64,000 bases of DNA from Acanthosepion pharaonis (Eukaryota; Mollusca; Cephalopoda; Sepiida; Sepiidae): NCBI GenBank assembly GCA_903632075.3, contig CAHIKZ030002090.1, forward strand, positions 2,024,501 through 2,088,500, read 5' to 3'. The translations under genes and the position numbers were made by a program. How positions within the stretch are numbered: the stretch's first letter is position 1; every line of letters starts with the position of its first letter. The notes under the pieces are model-generated. The model searched no databases. It was not told where the DNA came from and saw only the letters and a list, made by a program, of their open reading frames with translations. Positions 22,266 through 32,392 of the stretch are shown piece after piece.

Positions 22266-22874
22266 TCACCCACCATTAGAAATCGGCCCAGCGATTTCAT
22301 TTTTCGAGCTGATAGTCATCACACCACCTGCACATTCTTTTTTTATATCCAAAACTGACATTTTTAAGACTGTCGTGGTTGGGGAAGCATTCTCTCGAGC
22401 TGCTCTATAAAATAACAGTTCTGGAGAAGAAGCTGGCTGAGTGGAACTTATTGCTTGAGGAAAAACTACGCTAGGAATGAGAATGATTTGCCACCGTGTA
22501 CGCAGTATAGTGAGTCTAAGCTGTGAAGGTCTGAACTGGCGGTACAAAGGAATGCTGCTCGTTTGAACATTGCCCATGGTAATAGCAATAGAGTACTTGC
22601 AGGTTATTTTTCCTGTATGGAGCATGAGGATAGACGAGTGCTTCAACCCTGACTGATATTCCTTTCTGCAAGCTTATTTAGAATCCATTTTCCTATCAGC
22701 TGCTTTTTTTCTAAGGCTTGTAAACGACGTACTTGGCAAATTGGTCGATTGTGCAAGCCAGAAAGATATTTCTAAGACTTCCGTAACAATGCCTCCAAGA
22801 TGGCGCTGAAACCTTACATTAAACTTATATGAGGAGTTTGAAATTTTCCTGTTGAGTGAAGTTATTATTATCAT
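22266..22874 (-). other. nearly open minus frame of ~200 codons, unknown
   Basis: Minus-strand frames 22874-22674 (66 codons) and 22646-22266 (126 codons) are in the same phase, separated by one TAA at 22676-22674. The region is less AT-rich than its flanks. The translation has ordinary composition with no low-complexity runs but matches no family I recognise. It could be a decayed retroelement, a pseudogene or chance. No start context or splice sites are convincing. Confidence 0.25.
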
Positions 22875-23033
22875 TATTATTTAACCATCAGAAAATTAAA
22901 TTGTCGAGATAGCAAATGTTCGCTAAATATTTATTTTTTAAATTCAAACGATAATGATCAGCATCTATATCTATTCAAATTTTAATACAAGTAATAACTC
23001 AAGCCATCATCTCATTAAAAAGACGACATCACT

Positions 23034-23135
23034 AGATTACGGTCAGAAATCACGCTGAAAACACCGATTTACGTACGATCACTGAAGTAGAATATAGCCC
23101 GGTCAGTACTTAGATGGGGGAAAACAGCGGCCACA
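23034..23135 (+). repeat. 5S rRNA-derived segment
   Basis: TTACGGTCAGAAATCACGC, TGAAAACACCGATTTACGT, ACGATCACTGAAGTAGAAT, AGCCCGGTCAGTACTTAGAT and GGGGGAAAAC follow the order of the first 90 nt of 5S rRNA (including the internal A box, intermediate element and C box region) with many changes. It is followed by a different repeat body (TTTAAATACCCTACAAAGGG). A pseudogene or SINE head; not a functional 5S gene. Confidence 0.62.
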
Positions 23136-23397
23136 ATAAGTAACCTCCCACAATCCCAAATATGTTTCGGCTTTAAATACCCTACAAAGGGTTGATAAGC
23201 TGTAAAAACAATCTAGAGTCATTATCATTTTTATCAATACAAATGCTGCACACTTGTATTAGTAGAAATTGCTGTTGCGTTAAATTATCTAACAATACTT
23301 TAATAGGGTTTTAATTTTTACTTCCTGCCCTGTCGGCTGTGACTACAGAATACGCCGATTGCACCTCTGCAGAGGGGTAAGGCCCCCTCTCACCAAT

Positions 23398-23870
23398 GAG
23401 GCGTCCTGGGTATTACTATAAACTACATCTGACAGGAAGACCCTCTGGTCATGGGGATTTAAGAAGCATGAAACCAGCTCTTAATTGCTGGTGTTCCCGG
23501 GTCCACCCTGACCAGGGGTGGTAGCACCTATTACGATACCAAATATGGGTAAATAGTTACCCTCCTCCGCCCACAAAAAAGGGATCAAAACACTATGAAT
23601 GTGTACAAATGGGTTTTAATACCAGCAATACATTTTTGGAAGAAAAAATTACCAGCAATACGTTATTACCAGCGGTACATTTTTGATAAGGAAAAAAAAT
23701 TACCAGCAATACGTTATTACCAGCAGTACGTTTTTGATAAAGAAAAAAATTTACCAGAAAAAAACATTTTTGAAAAAACATATTTCCAGCAATAAAAATC
23801 TTGTCGGTATTAACACATTTAGGTTGATAGGCTGTAAAACAAAACAAGCCAGACTAAACCAATCAAAACC
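23398..23870 (+). mobile_element. SINE family 1 body with expanded internal units
   Basis: Same body as at 42352. The internal block TACCAGCAATACGTT, with T/A-rich spacers, is repeated at 23619, 23648, 23700 and 23750, roughly every 30-50 bp. It ends ATCTTGTCGGTATTAAC ... GTTGATAGGCTGTAAAAC. The two minus or plus ORFs here are products of the tandem units. Confidence 0.65.
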
Positions 23871-24005
23871 TTTTTACTCCTTTACAAAGTTACGACAGCA
23901 TTGATTTTGATTACATATGCCAGATTAAAGCAAGCTTAGAAAATACATGTCAACATCTTTGGGAAATAACGGTTAACAATATTGTCATAGTTCCTTACTC
24001 TAGCA

Positions 24006-24060
24006 GCGGGTTCGATCCTCACTGAGTGCCTTATTGCTCTGAATTTGCGTCAAACTAAAC
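24006..24060 (+). repeat. tRNA SINE head, B-box end only
   Basis: GGGTTCGATCCTCACTGAGT followed by GCCTTATTGCTCTGAATTTG is the 3' part of the head seen at 8975-9020. Confidence 0.5.
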
Positions 24061-24082
24061 ACAGATAAGTATATGTTTATTG

Positions 24083-24365
24083 GTTGCTTAGATATGCAGT
24101 AATATTTAATGAATTTGTCTCATAGAGTATTATTAACGTAGAGAGCAACTTCTTCATTGGGTTCACCATATTTTTAGCGTTTTACTAGTGAAATCCTGGT
24201 ACCATTGCAAATGATAATAAGCTAATTCTTTTTCCTAATGGAATCTGCTTTACATTACGTTTAATATAGATTTCTTCTCAAAAGGCTTTTTTACTAATTT
24301 AAATATACTTGTCTTGAAGAACATTTTTAAAAAAAAAATTATAACTGTAAATTTACATATACCTT
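24083..24365 (-). repeat. inverted repeat pair, right arm (uninterrupted)
   Basis: Reverse complement of 21016-21508 without the LINE insertion; it serves as the empty-site reference. The parent repeat is unclassified. Confidence 0.7.
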
Positions 24366-25050
24366 TGCTTCGGGCCTTGTAAGCGGTATTTTCTAGAAAG
24401 AGCGAAAAATACTAAAAAAGCGGACAATAATCACAGGATAACATTAAAAAAAAATACAATCTCTTATTGCTGTTAAGTGGTTTCTTTTATTGACTTTTCG
24501 TCAAATTGAATGCGACAGTGACGCACTTTTTGTGTCTCGCACCATCTCGTTCAAGCACATCTTAATATTCACGCTGCATATCTATTTTCTCAACTCACCA
24601 CTGAATAAATTGAAAGCGTTAAGAATTCCAAAACCGATTTGAAATAATTTGGGCTTCAACATAGTGATTATAGATAAAAGAAAAAAATTATATTTCTGTT
24701 ATATATTGCTCGTCCTTTCAGAATTTATTTGCGAGAGCTTTAAAATAATCTCTCGTATACATGCTCTAGAAATAATGTGTGTGTAATGGGCAGATTACAC
24801 TGTACAAATCATTGATCGCCATCCAATATTTCCTCTCTATTTCAGGCTATAAACGCCGTAAAAATAACAAAAATAATGACGGGTTATGCCATAAAGCCTT
24901 GCCGCATTTTGTACGTCATTTAGCTGATAAAAAAAAATATCTTGGGTATCTTTGTATATTTACTAAGCTGAACATAGCCCGGAACAAGGTCCAAATCGAA
25001 ATGTGAGATAGGAAGAGTGTTGTGCCAATCATTTTCATCACTTTTTGGGG
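24366..25050. other. AT-rich stretch, nothing identified
   Basis: One 75-codon plus frame at 24779-25006 has no recognisable motif. No repeat match was noticed. Confidence 0.4.
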
Positions 25051-25055
25051 GCACC

Positions 25056-25160
25056 TCGAGGCGGTGTAATGGTTAGCAAGATTGTCTCGTTAGAACATTT
25101 ACGACCGAATAGTGAAGTAGATCCTCACTGAGTGCCCCCTACTTTCAGCCTTGTGCCACA
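25056..25160 (+). mobile_element. tRNA-headed SINE fragment
   Basis: GCGGTGTAATGGTTAGCAAG (A box) and GTGAAGTAGATCCTCACTG (B box side) are at tRNA-like spacing. TGCCCCCTACTTTCAGCC and TTGTGCCACATCTAAGC follow. The last part is the reverse complement of the TGTGGCACAAGGC motif found in other copies. Confidence 0.65.
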
Positions 25161-25189
25161 TCTAAGCTACGCTTGAAAAATCACTAGAA

Positions 25190-25480
25190 ACGTTTGCTTT
25201 CCACAGAAGAATGCTGAGAGTACCATAGACTGAAAATGTGAAGAACGACAAAGTTCTAGAGAAAATGAATACAAAACGAATTAAAATAAAAAAGACGCAG
25301 ATATCATTTCTAGGGAGCATAATAAGGAAACAGGGCATAGAGAATCTGACACTCACAAGGCGTATTAAAGGTAAGAAGAACAGGGGAAATCATTGGATAA
25401 CTTACCTAATGAGCTTTTGTAAATGGTTGGCAGAACAGGAATTAGGAGAGATATCAAATACTCAAAATGAGAGCTAAAAG
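25190..25480 (+). pseudogene. LINE family A C-terminus
   Basis: The plus frame contains TQISFLGSIIRKQGIENLTL, a basic segment with KGKKNRGNHWITYL and LAEQELGEI, equivalent to 1060-809 and 36921-36736. It is immediately followed by the 5S-headed SINE. Confidence 0.68.
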
Positions 25481-25490
25481 AACGGTCCTT

Positions 25491-25765
25491 TATGCCTACA
25501 TGAGGTTAAAACACCGGTTCCCGTAAAGTCACCGAAGTTAAGCAACGTCGAGCCTGGTCAGTGCCTAGATGACTGACCGCTTGGGAATACTAAGTACTGT
25601 AAGTTTGTATATGAAAGTGGCGTGATGGATAATGGCTCGGAATTGGTAATCGAAGAGCCGACTTCCGATGGGTTTGTTATATACATTCACTTGCAAATAC
25701 CATTGGGAATGGGAGGAGTCCACCCCTTTTCCTTCCAGCTATGGGTTAATCAGTAAGACTTGTGT
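25491..25765 (+). mobile_element. 5S rRNA-headed SINE, near full length
   Basis: The head 25491-25607 tracks 5S rRNA almost end to end: GCCTACATGAGG, AAAACACCGGTTCCCGT, TCACCGAAGTTAAGCAACGT, CGAGCCTGGTCAGTGCCTAG, ATGACTGACCGCTTGGGAAT, ACTAAGTACTGTAAG. About 8-10 nt are missing near the 5' end. The body follows (ATGGCTCGGAATTGG, GAAGAGCCGACTTCC, TTGCAAATACCATTGGGAAT, CCAGCTATGGGTTAATCAG). The body also appears behind 5S sequence at 9128 and 54604, which argues for one retroposon family with a 5S-type internal promoter. Confidence 0.7.
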
Positions 25766-25794
25766 GAATAAATCATTATTATCCCCACCAAAAT

Positions 25795-26639
25795 ACTTAC
25801 AATCTAAAAATAATATTTTTTTCTGACTTTAAATAACCTGCAATGGGTTAATGGCCGCAGAAAAGGAATCAATCAATAAAACAAAAGACCGGAAGTTGTG
25901 AAAAACCGTTATTGTCTACATGTTGAAAGAACACGGTGAATAAAAGAAGATAGAAGATGCTATCGATATATCTTAGGGATCTGGGTTAAATGTAGTACAG
26001 AGTTTTACTGTTGCGAGCAATTCCTTTTTTTTTCGATGTATAAGGCACATTTCCGAAATAGGCGGCAAATAATAAGTGTAGAAATAAGTAATATTTTTGC
26101 ATGTGTGCTTACCTACGTAGAATTAATTGTACGCTGTCTATGATCACAAGCATAAAAGAATAATGCATTTTATGAAAGAATGGAAGTTTTTTGGGGTTTT
26201 TTTTTATCAAAGGTCAAGAGAAGTAATAGCAAAGAGTCTGTAAATTTCACCAGAAAAAAAAAACCAATAAACTGATATCTGATCCTTTAAACTAGATTCT
26301 ATGATTGTCTTTCTTCGAGTAAATTATGTTATTACCGCCCAGCGGAATCCAGAAAATGGAACCAACGAAATAATTTTAAATTCTGACGGATAAAAATTCA
26401 GTGCTGTGGGGCTATTGTATTATCACAATATTTATTAAAGTGTTATTGCTTTGTTGGTAATGTTTGACTAATGGAATACTGTTGTCACTTTTGAGGTTAT
26501 CGAACAGTGTCGAGTCTCTCGAAAGAAACATTCTAGAGACTAGAAACTTCTACGGGTGTGGGTAGAGACGAGAAAAAAGGGGGACACCAAGGAAAGAAGA
26601 AAAAAAAACGCATATTGTGAAACTTTATAACCCCTTTGG
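25795..26639. other. SINE family 1 scrap, then unassigned
   Basis: 25795-25910 has AATAACCTGCAATGGGTTAA and GACCGGAAGTTGTGA, words shared with SINE family 1. 25911-26639 shows no gene or repeat that I recognise. Confidence 0.35.
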
Positions 26640-26732
26640 TAGAAGAAAGCAAACATGATGTAGAGAAACACATCTGTTTGTTCTTCATGTAAGTGAGAGA
26701 AAAAAAGAGGGAAACATAGAGACATACAGAGT

Positions 26733-26794
<62 letters not shown>

Positions 26795-26804
26795 GAAGAA
26801 GCGG

Positions 26805-26868
<64 letters not shown>

Positions 26869-26986
26869 GCATATTGAGACATAAAAAGAGAGAGAGAGGA
26901 ACAGAAAAAGAGAAAGAGAAACACACACATAGATAGAAAGATGTATATAGAGAGACGCAAATTGAGAAATAGCGACATAAATAGAC

Positions 26987-27017
<31 letters not shown>

Positions 27018-27150
27018 TAAGTGCGCAGATAGATAGGGAGATGCATAGAGAGAGATACGTATGTTGAGATACAGAAAGCGACATTAATAGGCGTATATAT
27101 AGAGAGAATGAGAAACAGAGAGATACACACCGAGAAAGAGAGAGAGAGAA

Positions 27151-27181
<31 letters not shown>

Positions 27182-27183
27182 CG
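26640..27183. repeat. GATA / GA microsatellite block
   Basis: Two (GATA)n arrays (26731-26793 and 26807-26868) are separated by a short AATGAAGAAGCGGA spacer. GA-rich sequence with GAGA runs follows (26885-27183). Three minus-strand open frames (97-224 codons, Ser/Leu/Tyr/Ile repeats) are simply this block translated. Confidence 0.92.
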
Positions 27184-27429
27184 GGGGGTAGTAGTACAGA
27201 CGAACATAAAATGATACTGTAGAAAACAGTTACAAGATTCAAGAACAAAATAAAAAGAATAACACCAACTTATCTTTTATTTGTCAGTCTTAATTTAGCT
27301 TCCCATCGAAGAGGCCAATACGAGAAAAGATCTTCAATCATTATTATTCCATGGAAAAAAAAGAAGACTTTTGGGTGTCACGGTTCCTCAATTTAAGATA
27401 ATGAAAATATTCATTAGTCAGATTCATAT

Positions 27430-28140
27430 AGTTAATTTCGCGCCTGCGCGTTGTTTGTTTTTGATTTTGTCGACTGCGCAGTCGAGTTACTTGGCCACCA
27501 TCTCTGACAAAAATAACATCACGAAGCAATTCACTCCGCCAGAAATTTGGAAACGGCATGCTTGGCATTCGCGCCGAAAGCTACAATACGAAAATTTCAG
27601 AGTGTCTGGGTGTCAAACTGATGAGAGTGCAGAGGATACGGAAAGAGTTGGATGACGTAAATGGTGATTACGAAGGTACAACACCCCGGAAAAATCTTTC
27701 TGATAAGAAAAGAACTCCCGAGTCTGTTGATGAGAAACTCAGACACAACACGGAGGCCTCTATCAAGTGTCTTGAGGAGGTAGTGATGTTCTGGGTCAAG
27801 TGGGTGGCTGCTAAAAGACGCTATGTATGGCAACAGAAGTCTGCAGCATGAGACCCCAGTAATGGCTGTAAAATAATTACTTCGACCACATCACTCCTTA
27901 CATCTGACCACCTAACTCACCAGACTGCAATACCATTGATTATTATGCACGGGGCGCCGTTGATCGAAAGACCAAGAAAACTCCATATAACTCCTAAGAT
28001 GAACTGGTCAAGGATTATGGCAGCATTCACCAACTTGAACACGGAAACCCTTCAGAAGAGATGCAGGAGGTTCCGAAGTCGTCTGGAGGCCGTAGATGGA
28101 GGCAATGGCGATTTGATTTCAAGATAGTAATTTGTCCATT
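27430..28140 (+). mobile_element. deletion-derivative IS630/Tc1-mariner-type element, copy 1
   Basis: Translation in shifting frames gives an N-terminal piece (VQRIRKELDDVNGDYEGT) joined directly to a C-terminal piece (IKCLEEVVMFWVKWVAA, YVWQQKSAA, then FTNLNTETLQKRCRRFRS and LEAVDG). A transposase of this type normally has over 100 residues between the two. The 3' end CCATTGCACC matches, inverted, the outer end of the copy at 39060-39795. Both copies share the same internal deletion. Confidence 0.62.
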
Positions 28141-28143
28141 GCA

Positions 28144-28194
<51 letters not shown>

Positions 28195-28202
28195 CATATG
28201 TA

Positions 28203-28235
<33 letters not shown>
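28144..28235. repeat. (AC)n(AT)n(GT)n microsatellite
   Basis: AC repeats at 28144-28182, a short AT run, then GT and CG/GT at 28201-28232. It adjoins the LLPKYTH codons of a PLE fragment on the minus strand. Confidence 0.9.
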
Positions 28236-28428
28236 TTCGGCAGCAATCCTTCTTTCATGCACATTTCATTGAATACGACAGACAAGGTGCATTGATTTAG
28301 ATTTTTATACAATTTCTCATGCGACCTAATATTTTTTTTCTTTTCAGATGAGAAATTATTTAAAAACTGTCCAAATGTTCTTTTTATCCGAGCGCTTTCG
28401 GCTATACACTTAGCCATTTTCAAGGATC
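28236..28428 (-). pseudogene. PLE N-terminal ORF fragment
   Basis: On the minus strand, CCTTGAAAATGGCTAAGTG and TAGCCGAAAGCGCTCGG (28430-28379) lead into codons ending LSVVFNEMCMKEGLLPKYTH, where the AC microsatellite begins. Related pieces at 46432-46558 and 63240-63392 end QNLSILFNEACI and ETCINEKMLPKYTH. F(N/Y)E.C...LLPKYT is an early conserved block in Penelope-like element ORFs. Confidence 0.6.
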
Positions 28429-28439
28429 AAATATTTTAA

Positions 28440-28838
28440 CTGTTAAATAAGAAATAGTTTGTTGCATGTATGTATTTATATAATGTTTTCATTTTTCAAA
28501 AAACAGTCAAGATAGTGTGTCCATGTTCATAGTTGATATTATTAAGTGTAATCTTTTTTTTGCTTTTATTAATAAGGCTTCCATTATTTTTAGCCTTTCT
28601 TTTGCATGTAGATGATGCTATTATATTACTGTTGTCAACAAGTATGTTACGAATAGTGTCCGGTAGGTCCCCATGAATATTTAAATGAGATGCAATTGAG
28701 CTATGGTCAGAAAGATGTAGAGTGAGTCTGCATGTCAAACATGTTGTAGTGTGGCTTATATAATTATTTACGAATTTTGATTGATCAGGAATACAATTCC
28801 TGAATGGGCATTTAAATTCGTAAATAATATTTGCCCTA

Positions 28839-28840
<2 letters not shown>
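28440..28840 (-). pseudogene. PLE C-terminal GIY-YIG endonuclease fragment
   Basis: The minus strand from 28833 reads RANIIYEFKCPFRNC, then NNYISHTTTCLTCRLTLHL, SDHSSIASHLNIHGD and ILVDNSNII with no break for ~110 codons. YEFKCP...C, YIG.T (here YISHT) and R+..H are the signature of the GIY-YIG nuclease domain that nicks target DNA for Penelope-like retroelements. The reverse transcriptase part would lie at higher coordinates but is cut off by the (TA)n array at 28843. Confidence 0.78.
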
Positions 28841-28842
<2 letters not shown>

Positions 28843-28932
<90 letters not shown>

Positions 28933-28934
28933 TA

Positions 28935-29000
<66 letters not shown>

Positions 29001-29019
29001 CTGTGTGTCTGTGTGATTG
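28843..29019. repeat. (TA)n and (GT)n microsatellites
   Basis: (TA)n at 28843-28926, a short interruption, then (GT)n at 28948-29000 with decayed GT/CT to 29019. Confidence 0.95.
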
Positions 29020-29178
29020 TGTTTATTTATCACGGTGAAATAAAGTCTTCAGTAATTATCAGGGAACAATAATTAAAATTTCACGGTTAATTAAAGTTTA
29101 TAACACTTATCGGGGGAGCACTCAAAACTTCGTGATTCCTCACACGTCATGATCTAGGTAGGGATCATTTTTGCCTGA

Positions 29179-29183
29179 ATCCT
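29179..29183. repeat. target-site duplication, left (ATCCT)
   Basis: ATCCT directly precedes the TGTGGTG start of the 5' LTR and is repeated at 32576-32580 directly after the ACA end of the 3' LTR. A 5-bp duplication is usual for Ty3/gypsy integration. Confidence 0.75.
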
Positions 29184-29629
29184 TGTGGTGAACATCCCCG
29201 TAGGAGCAAACGAGCCAGAGTGGCTTGCATCTGGTGTACAGGAAAATAAGGGTCTTACCTTCACGTGCGGCACGTGACATCAGCAAGTTTGTTCCGTGAA
29301 AATGGCATTACCGTCCCGTCCAGCCATTCTAGCAGTGATGAGGGTTTTTTGTACAGCTTGGCATTCTTCCACCAATAGCAAGTCGTGTGCTGATTGGTCG
29401 AACTGGAGGAGGCAATTTGCCTGTGTAACCGAGAATAAAAGCCAAGAACGCTGATTGGTTGGGGAACCGCGGTGTTAGCCTGATAAAAGAGGGCTGGAGC
29501 AGTGAAAGGAAGGAACGAACGACGGCTATACACAGTGACGTGTTTAGAAAGCGAGGACTGCGAAGTGAACCAGCGATATTTTGATTTGTACAAGTGACGT
29601 TGCGGCAATACAGACTTATTTAAACTACA
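29184..29629 (+). repeat. 5' LTR
   Basis: It starts TGTGGTGAAC after the TSD and ends AACTACA. A TATA-like TGATAAAAGAGGGC at 29481 is conserved as TGATATAAGAGGGC at 32427 in the 3' copy. The last ~187 bp are repeated at 32393-32575 at about 90% identity by eye. Confidence 0.8.
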
Positions 29630-29654
29630 TGCTATTTCGGCGTTTTCTCTAATC

Positions 29655-30384
29655 ATGTCGGACAGAAGTTTCGATATTAGGCTGATACCTGATTTCAGTG
29701 GAGCTGCTACCGATTGTAGAATGGATTGAAAATGTGGAGTTGGTTTGTGAACTTTGCGAGATGAAAAAAGTCGAGCGGGTATTGCCACTGCGCTTGCGAG
29801 CCAGGGCTCTCTCAGTATATTGGCAGCTGACAAAAGAGCAGAGGTCAGATCCAGAGCAGATTAAGCAGGCCCTTATAACTGCATATGCGGTGGATTCATT
29901 CACTGCGTATGATCAATTTGTGTCACGACGATTTCGGCCAGGGGAAACGGTAGACGAATTTTTAGCAGAGTTGAAACGGCTAGATTTGTTGGTTGGCGGC
30001 CAACTGCCTGAACGATGGATGACGTGTGCCTTCGTTTCTGGACTGCCGCAACAAGTCAAACAACTTCTCTGCGCATCATCCAGAATGGACACTATGACGT
30101 TGGACCAGATCCTGACTCGCGCTCGGGCCGTTATGACCAATAGCAAAGAGCCGGAAGAGTCAGTTGCCGCAGCAGATCAACAGACGAATACAGCAGATCA
30201 ACAGACGGGTGGTATTGTGTGCTTTAAGTGTTTTGGTCCCAACCACCTAGCAAAGGATTGCAGGAAAGGCTACTCGGAGAAGAAAGCTACCCAGACCTGA
30301 AGATCCCGCCGCGAGATACGGTGTTTTCGGTGCAACAACGTTGGGCACATTTCCTCAGAGTGCCAGGGAAACGGATCCGGGTGA
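29655..30384 (+). pseudogene. gag-like ORF with two zinc knuckles
   Basis: The likely start ATG at 29655 begins MSDRSFDIRLIPDFSG and loses frame near 29700. The main frame then runs to a TGA at 30298 and resumes in phase to a TGA at 30382. Residues include a capsid-like segment and two CX2CX4HX4C knuckles: CFKCFGPNHLAKDC (30217-30258) and CFRCNNVGHISSEC (30322-30363). These bind genomic RNA during particle assembly. The in-frame stop between the knuckles and the early frameshift make it non-functional. Confidence 0.78.
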
Positions 30385-30429
30385 ACAGACGTCAGCGCTG
30401 GTCTTTTCTCCAAGCGACTAAGAAACACG

Positions 30430-30900
30430 GCGCTACCTATCATTGAGGTGGCCGTAGACGGAAAGAAATGCACGGCCCTGGTTGATTCTGGTTGCTCACG
30501 GACGTTGGTGAGCAAATGCGCATATCGCAATTTGCGACCAATGAAGACGCAAGTCCTAACTGCCGACGGTACTAAAATGCCGTGGACAGGGCAATATTGC
30601 GTTGGATGTTAGTCGCGCTCAACACATGTACATTGATGCCATAATTGTGGACAGACCACTACTTGGCTTTGATCTTCTTCTTGGGATTGATACAATTAAA
30701 GAATTAGGAGAAGTGCACATCAATTCATCAGAAGTTCAATTTTCTGAAGAAAGTAAGTCCCAATGTGCTGCTATTTCCATCATTGAACCTGACTTTCGTG
30801 TAGAGTTCGACCGTCATCAAAGTATGGATAGCCTCATGGAAGTGGACCAATTGACAACCGCCTATAACCCTGAAGAATGGAGTGGCAGAATATTCAGTAC
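30430..30900 (+). pseudogene. retroviral-type aspartic protease region
   Basis: In the gag frame, CTALVDSGCSRTLVS (30472-30516) carries the catalytic D-S-G. A frameshift near 30595 moves the rest to another frame, where LLGFDLLLGIDTIKELG (30659-30709) resembles the protease C-terminal flap and core. The protease would cleave Gag-Pol. It is broken by the frameshift. Confidence 0.7.
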
Positions 30901-31475
30901 CTGACTATGCACGGGACGAATATGAAAGGGAACTTCAGCCATGGCTGGATAATAGATGGCTGCGACCATACCCCGCAGACGAACTTGGTCCACCTAGGTG
31001 TCTAATCCCATTAATGGCAGTGATACAAGAGAGCAAGCAGAAGATCCGTCCAGTACTGGATTACCGCGAGTTGAATGGTTTTGTAGAACCATATACTGCT
31101 AACTCAGAGGTTTGGGCACATAAGTTGCGAGAATGGCGACGACTGGGAGCCGATGTATCTTCGTTGGACTTGCGGAGGTCGTATCTGCAGATACTTGTGG
31201 AGAAGGCGCTGTGGCCCTATCAAACTGTCATAGTGAAGGGATAAAGAAACTGCCTCACCCGAATGGGTTTCGGTTTAAATGAGGCACCTCTTATTATGAA
31301 AGCCATAATTGACGCAGTATTATCTCAAGACAAAACCAGTGCGAATTCCACATCGGCATATGTTGACGACATTTATGTCAACGAGAGTCTAAATTATTGT
31401 GGCACGTGTGAGATAGCCCCTGTTCAAGTACGGACTAGTGTGCAAGGAACCGATGAGATTAGAAGACGGAGCTAA
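30882..31475 (+). pseudogene. reverse transcriptase domain
   Basis: Visible blocks in order: IRPVLDYRELNGF (31049), ADVSSLDLRRSYLQI (31152; the catalytic D of block A is in SSLDL), stop TAA at 31242, MGFGLNEAPLIMKAI (31264), SAYVDDIYVNESL (31353; catalytic YVDD). DYREL and YVDD in this context are typical of Ty3/gypsy elements. One in-frame stop and a frame change near 31440 inactivate it. Confidence 0.82.
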
Positions 31476-32392
31476 GGTGTTGGGCTTACAGGTTTGGAGT
31501 GACAATGGTACTCTCCGATGGAAGCAAGGTGGAGATATCCCCGATATCCCCATGAGGATAACTCGCCGGCGCGTATTCTCGTTATGTGGAAAACTTGTGG
31601 GCCACTTTCCCGTTTGCAACTGGCTACGTGTGTCCACTGCGTTTGTGAAATGACAATCAAGCGCTCTAACCACAGGATGGGATGACGAAGTTGAGAATGC
31701 CTCTATTAATTGCATGTTAGCCGATATCATAGCCAGAATACGCGCGGCCGAACCAGTAGGAGGAGACTGGTGTGTGAGTGGCCGTGAAATGAACGTGTGG
31801 GTGGATGCGAATTCCGTAGCCACAGGTGTCGTATTAGAGGTAGATGGAAACTTTATTGAGGATGCGTCGTGGCTGAACCCGGCTGGAGATGCTAAGCATA
31901 TCAATTTGGCCGAGCCAGACGCAACAATAAAGGATGTCAATTTGGCTCTTCAATGGTAGGTGTTGACAGTACATCTTTTTACTGATTCAGCATGTGTTCA
32001 TCAATGGATTTCGAACACCTTAACTGGCAAAGCTCGAATAAATACGAAGGCGTCTGGGAAAATTTTAGTGCGGAGATCTTTGAACACACTTCGCGAGCTT
32101 GTAGGTGAATATGACTTGATGGTGGATATAATACTGGTCAAATCCAACATGAATCTGGCTGACCAGCTGACCAGGGTGCCAAAGAGGTGGTTAAACCTAC
32201 ACAAAGAGGGAACGGAGCCAGTGCAGTCAGTATGCGCCACTGCAAAAACTAAGGTGGACGCACACCAAGTGGCTAATGTCCACCGGAAAACCGGACATTA
32301 AAAAGACCATGTACTCAGTTATGTTGATAGACCCTTTAGTATCGTCAGAAGTTGTAAAAGCAGTTGTCAAGGAATTTGAGGCGTGCCAAACC
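31438..32392 (+). pseudogene. RT connection, RNase H and start of integrase
   Basis: One phase with stops at 31651, 31957 and 32299. It covers the connection segment (GAKVLGLQVW), RNase H (VWVDANSVATGVVLEVDG at 31798; HLFTDSACVHQWI at 31972; NLADQLTRVPKRWL at 32151) and the integrase zinc domain (HRKTGH at 32282, then FEACQ in a shifted frame). In the integrase HHCC motif the first Cys is Phe. The sequence jumps to the 3' LTR at about 32393, so the integrase DDE core is missing. Confidence 0.78.

Noticed and set aside
25491..25607. Functional 5S rRNA gene
   Set aside because: Missing bases near the 5' end, many changes, and a repeat body directly attached that recurs behind other 5S-like heads.
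26731..26868. CRISPR-like regular repeat
   Set aside because: It is a 4-bp microsatellite with no unique spacers.
26533..27207. Open frame of 224 codons on the minus strand
   Set aside because: It is a translated GATA/GA microsatellite block; all three overlapping frames are open for the same reason.
28061..28300. 79-codon plus frame with His/Thr repeats
   Set aside because: It crosses the AC microsatellite; the meaningful coding remnants on either side are transposon pieces in other frames.
31353..31391. YVDD as a sign of a virus or telomerase
   Set aside because: Surrounding DYRELN, RNase H, zinc knuckles, LTRs and a 5-bp target duplication show a gypsy-type retrotransposon; no envelope gene is visible.
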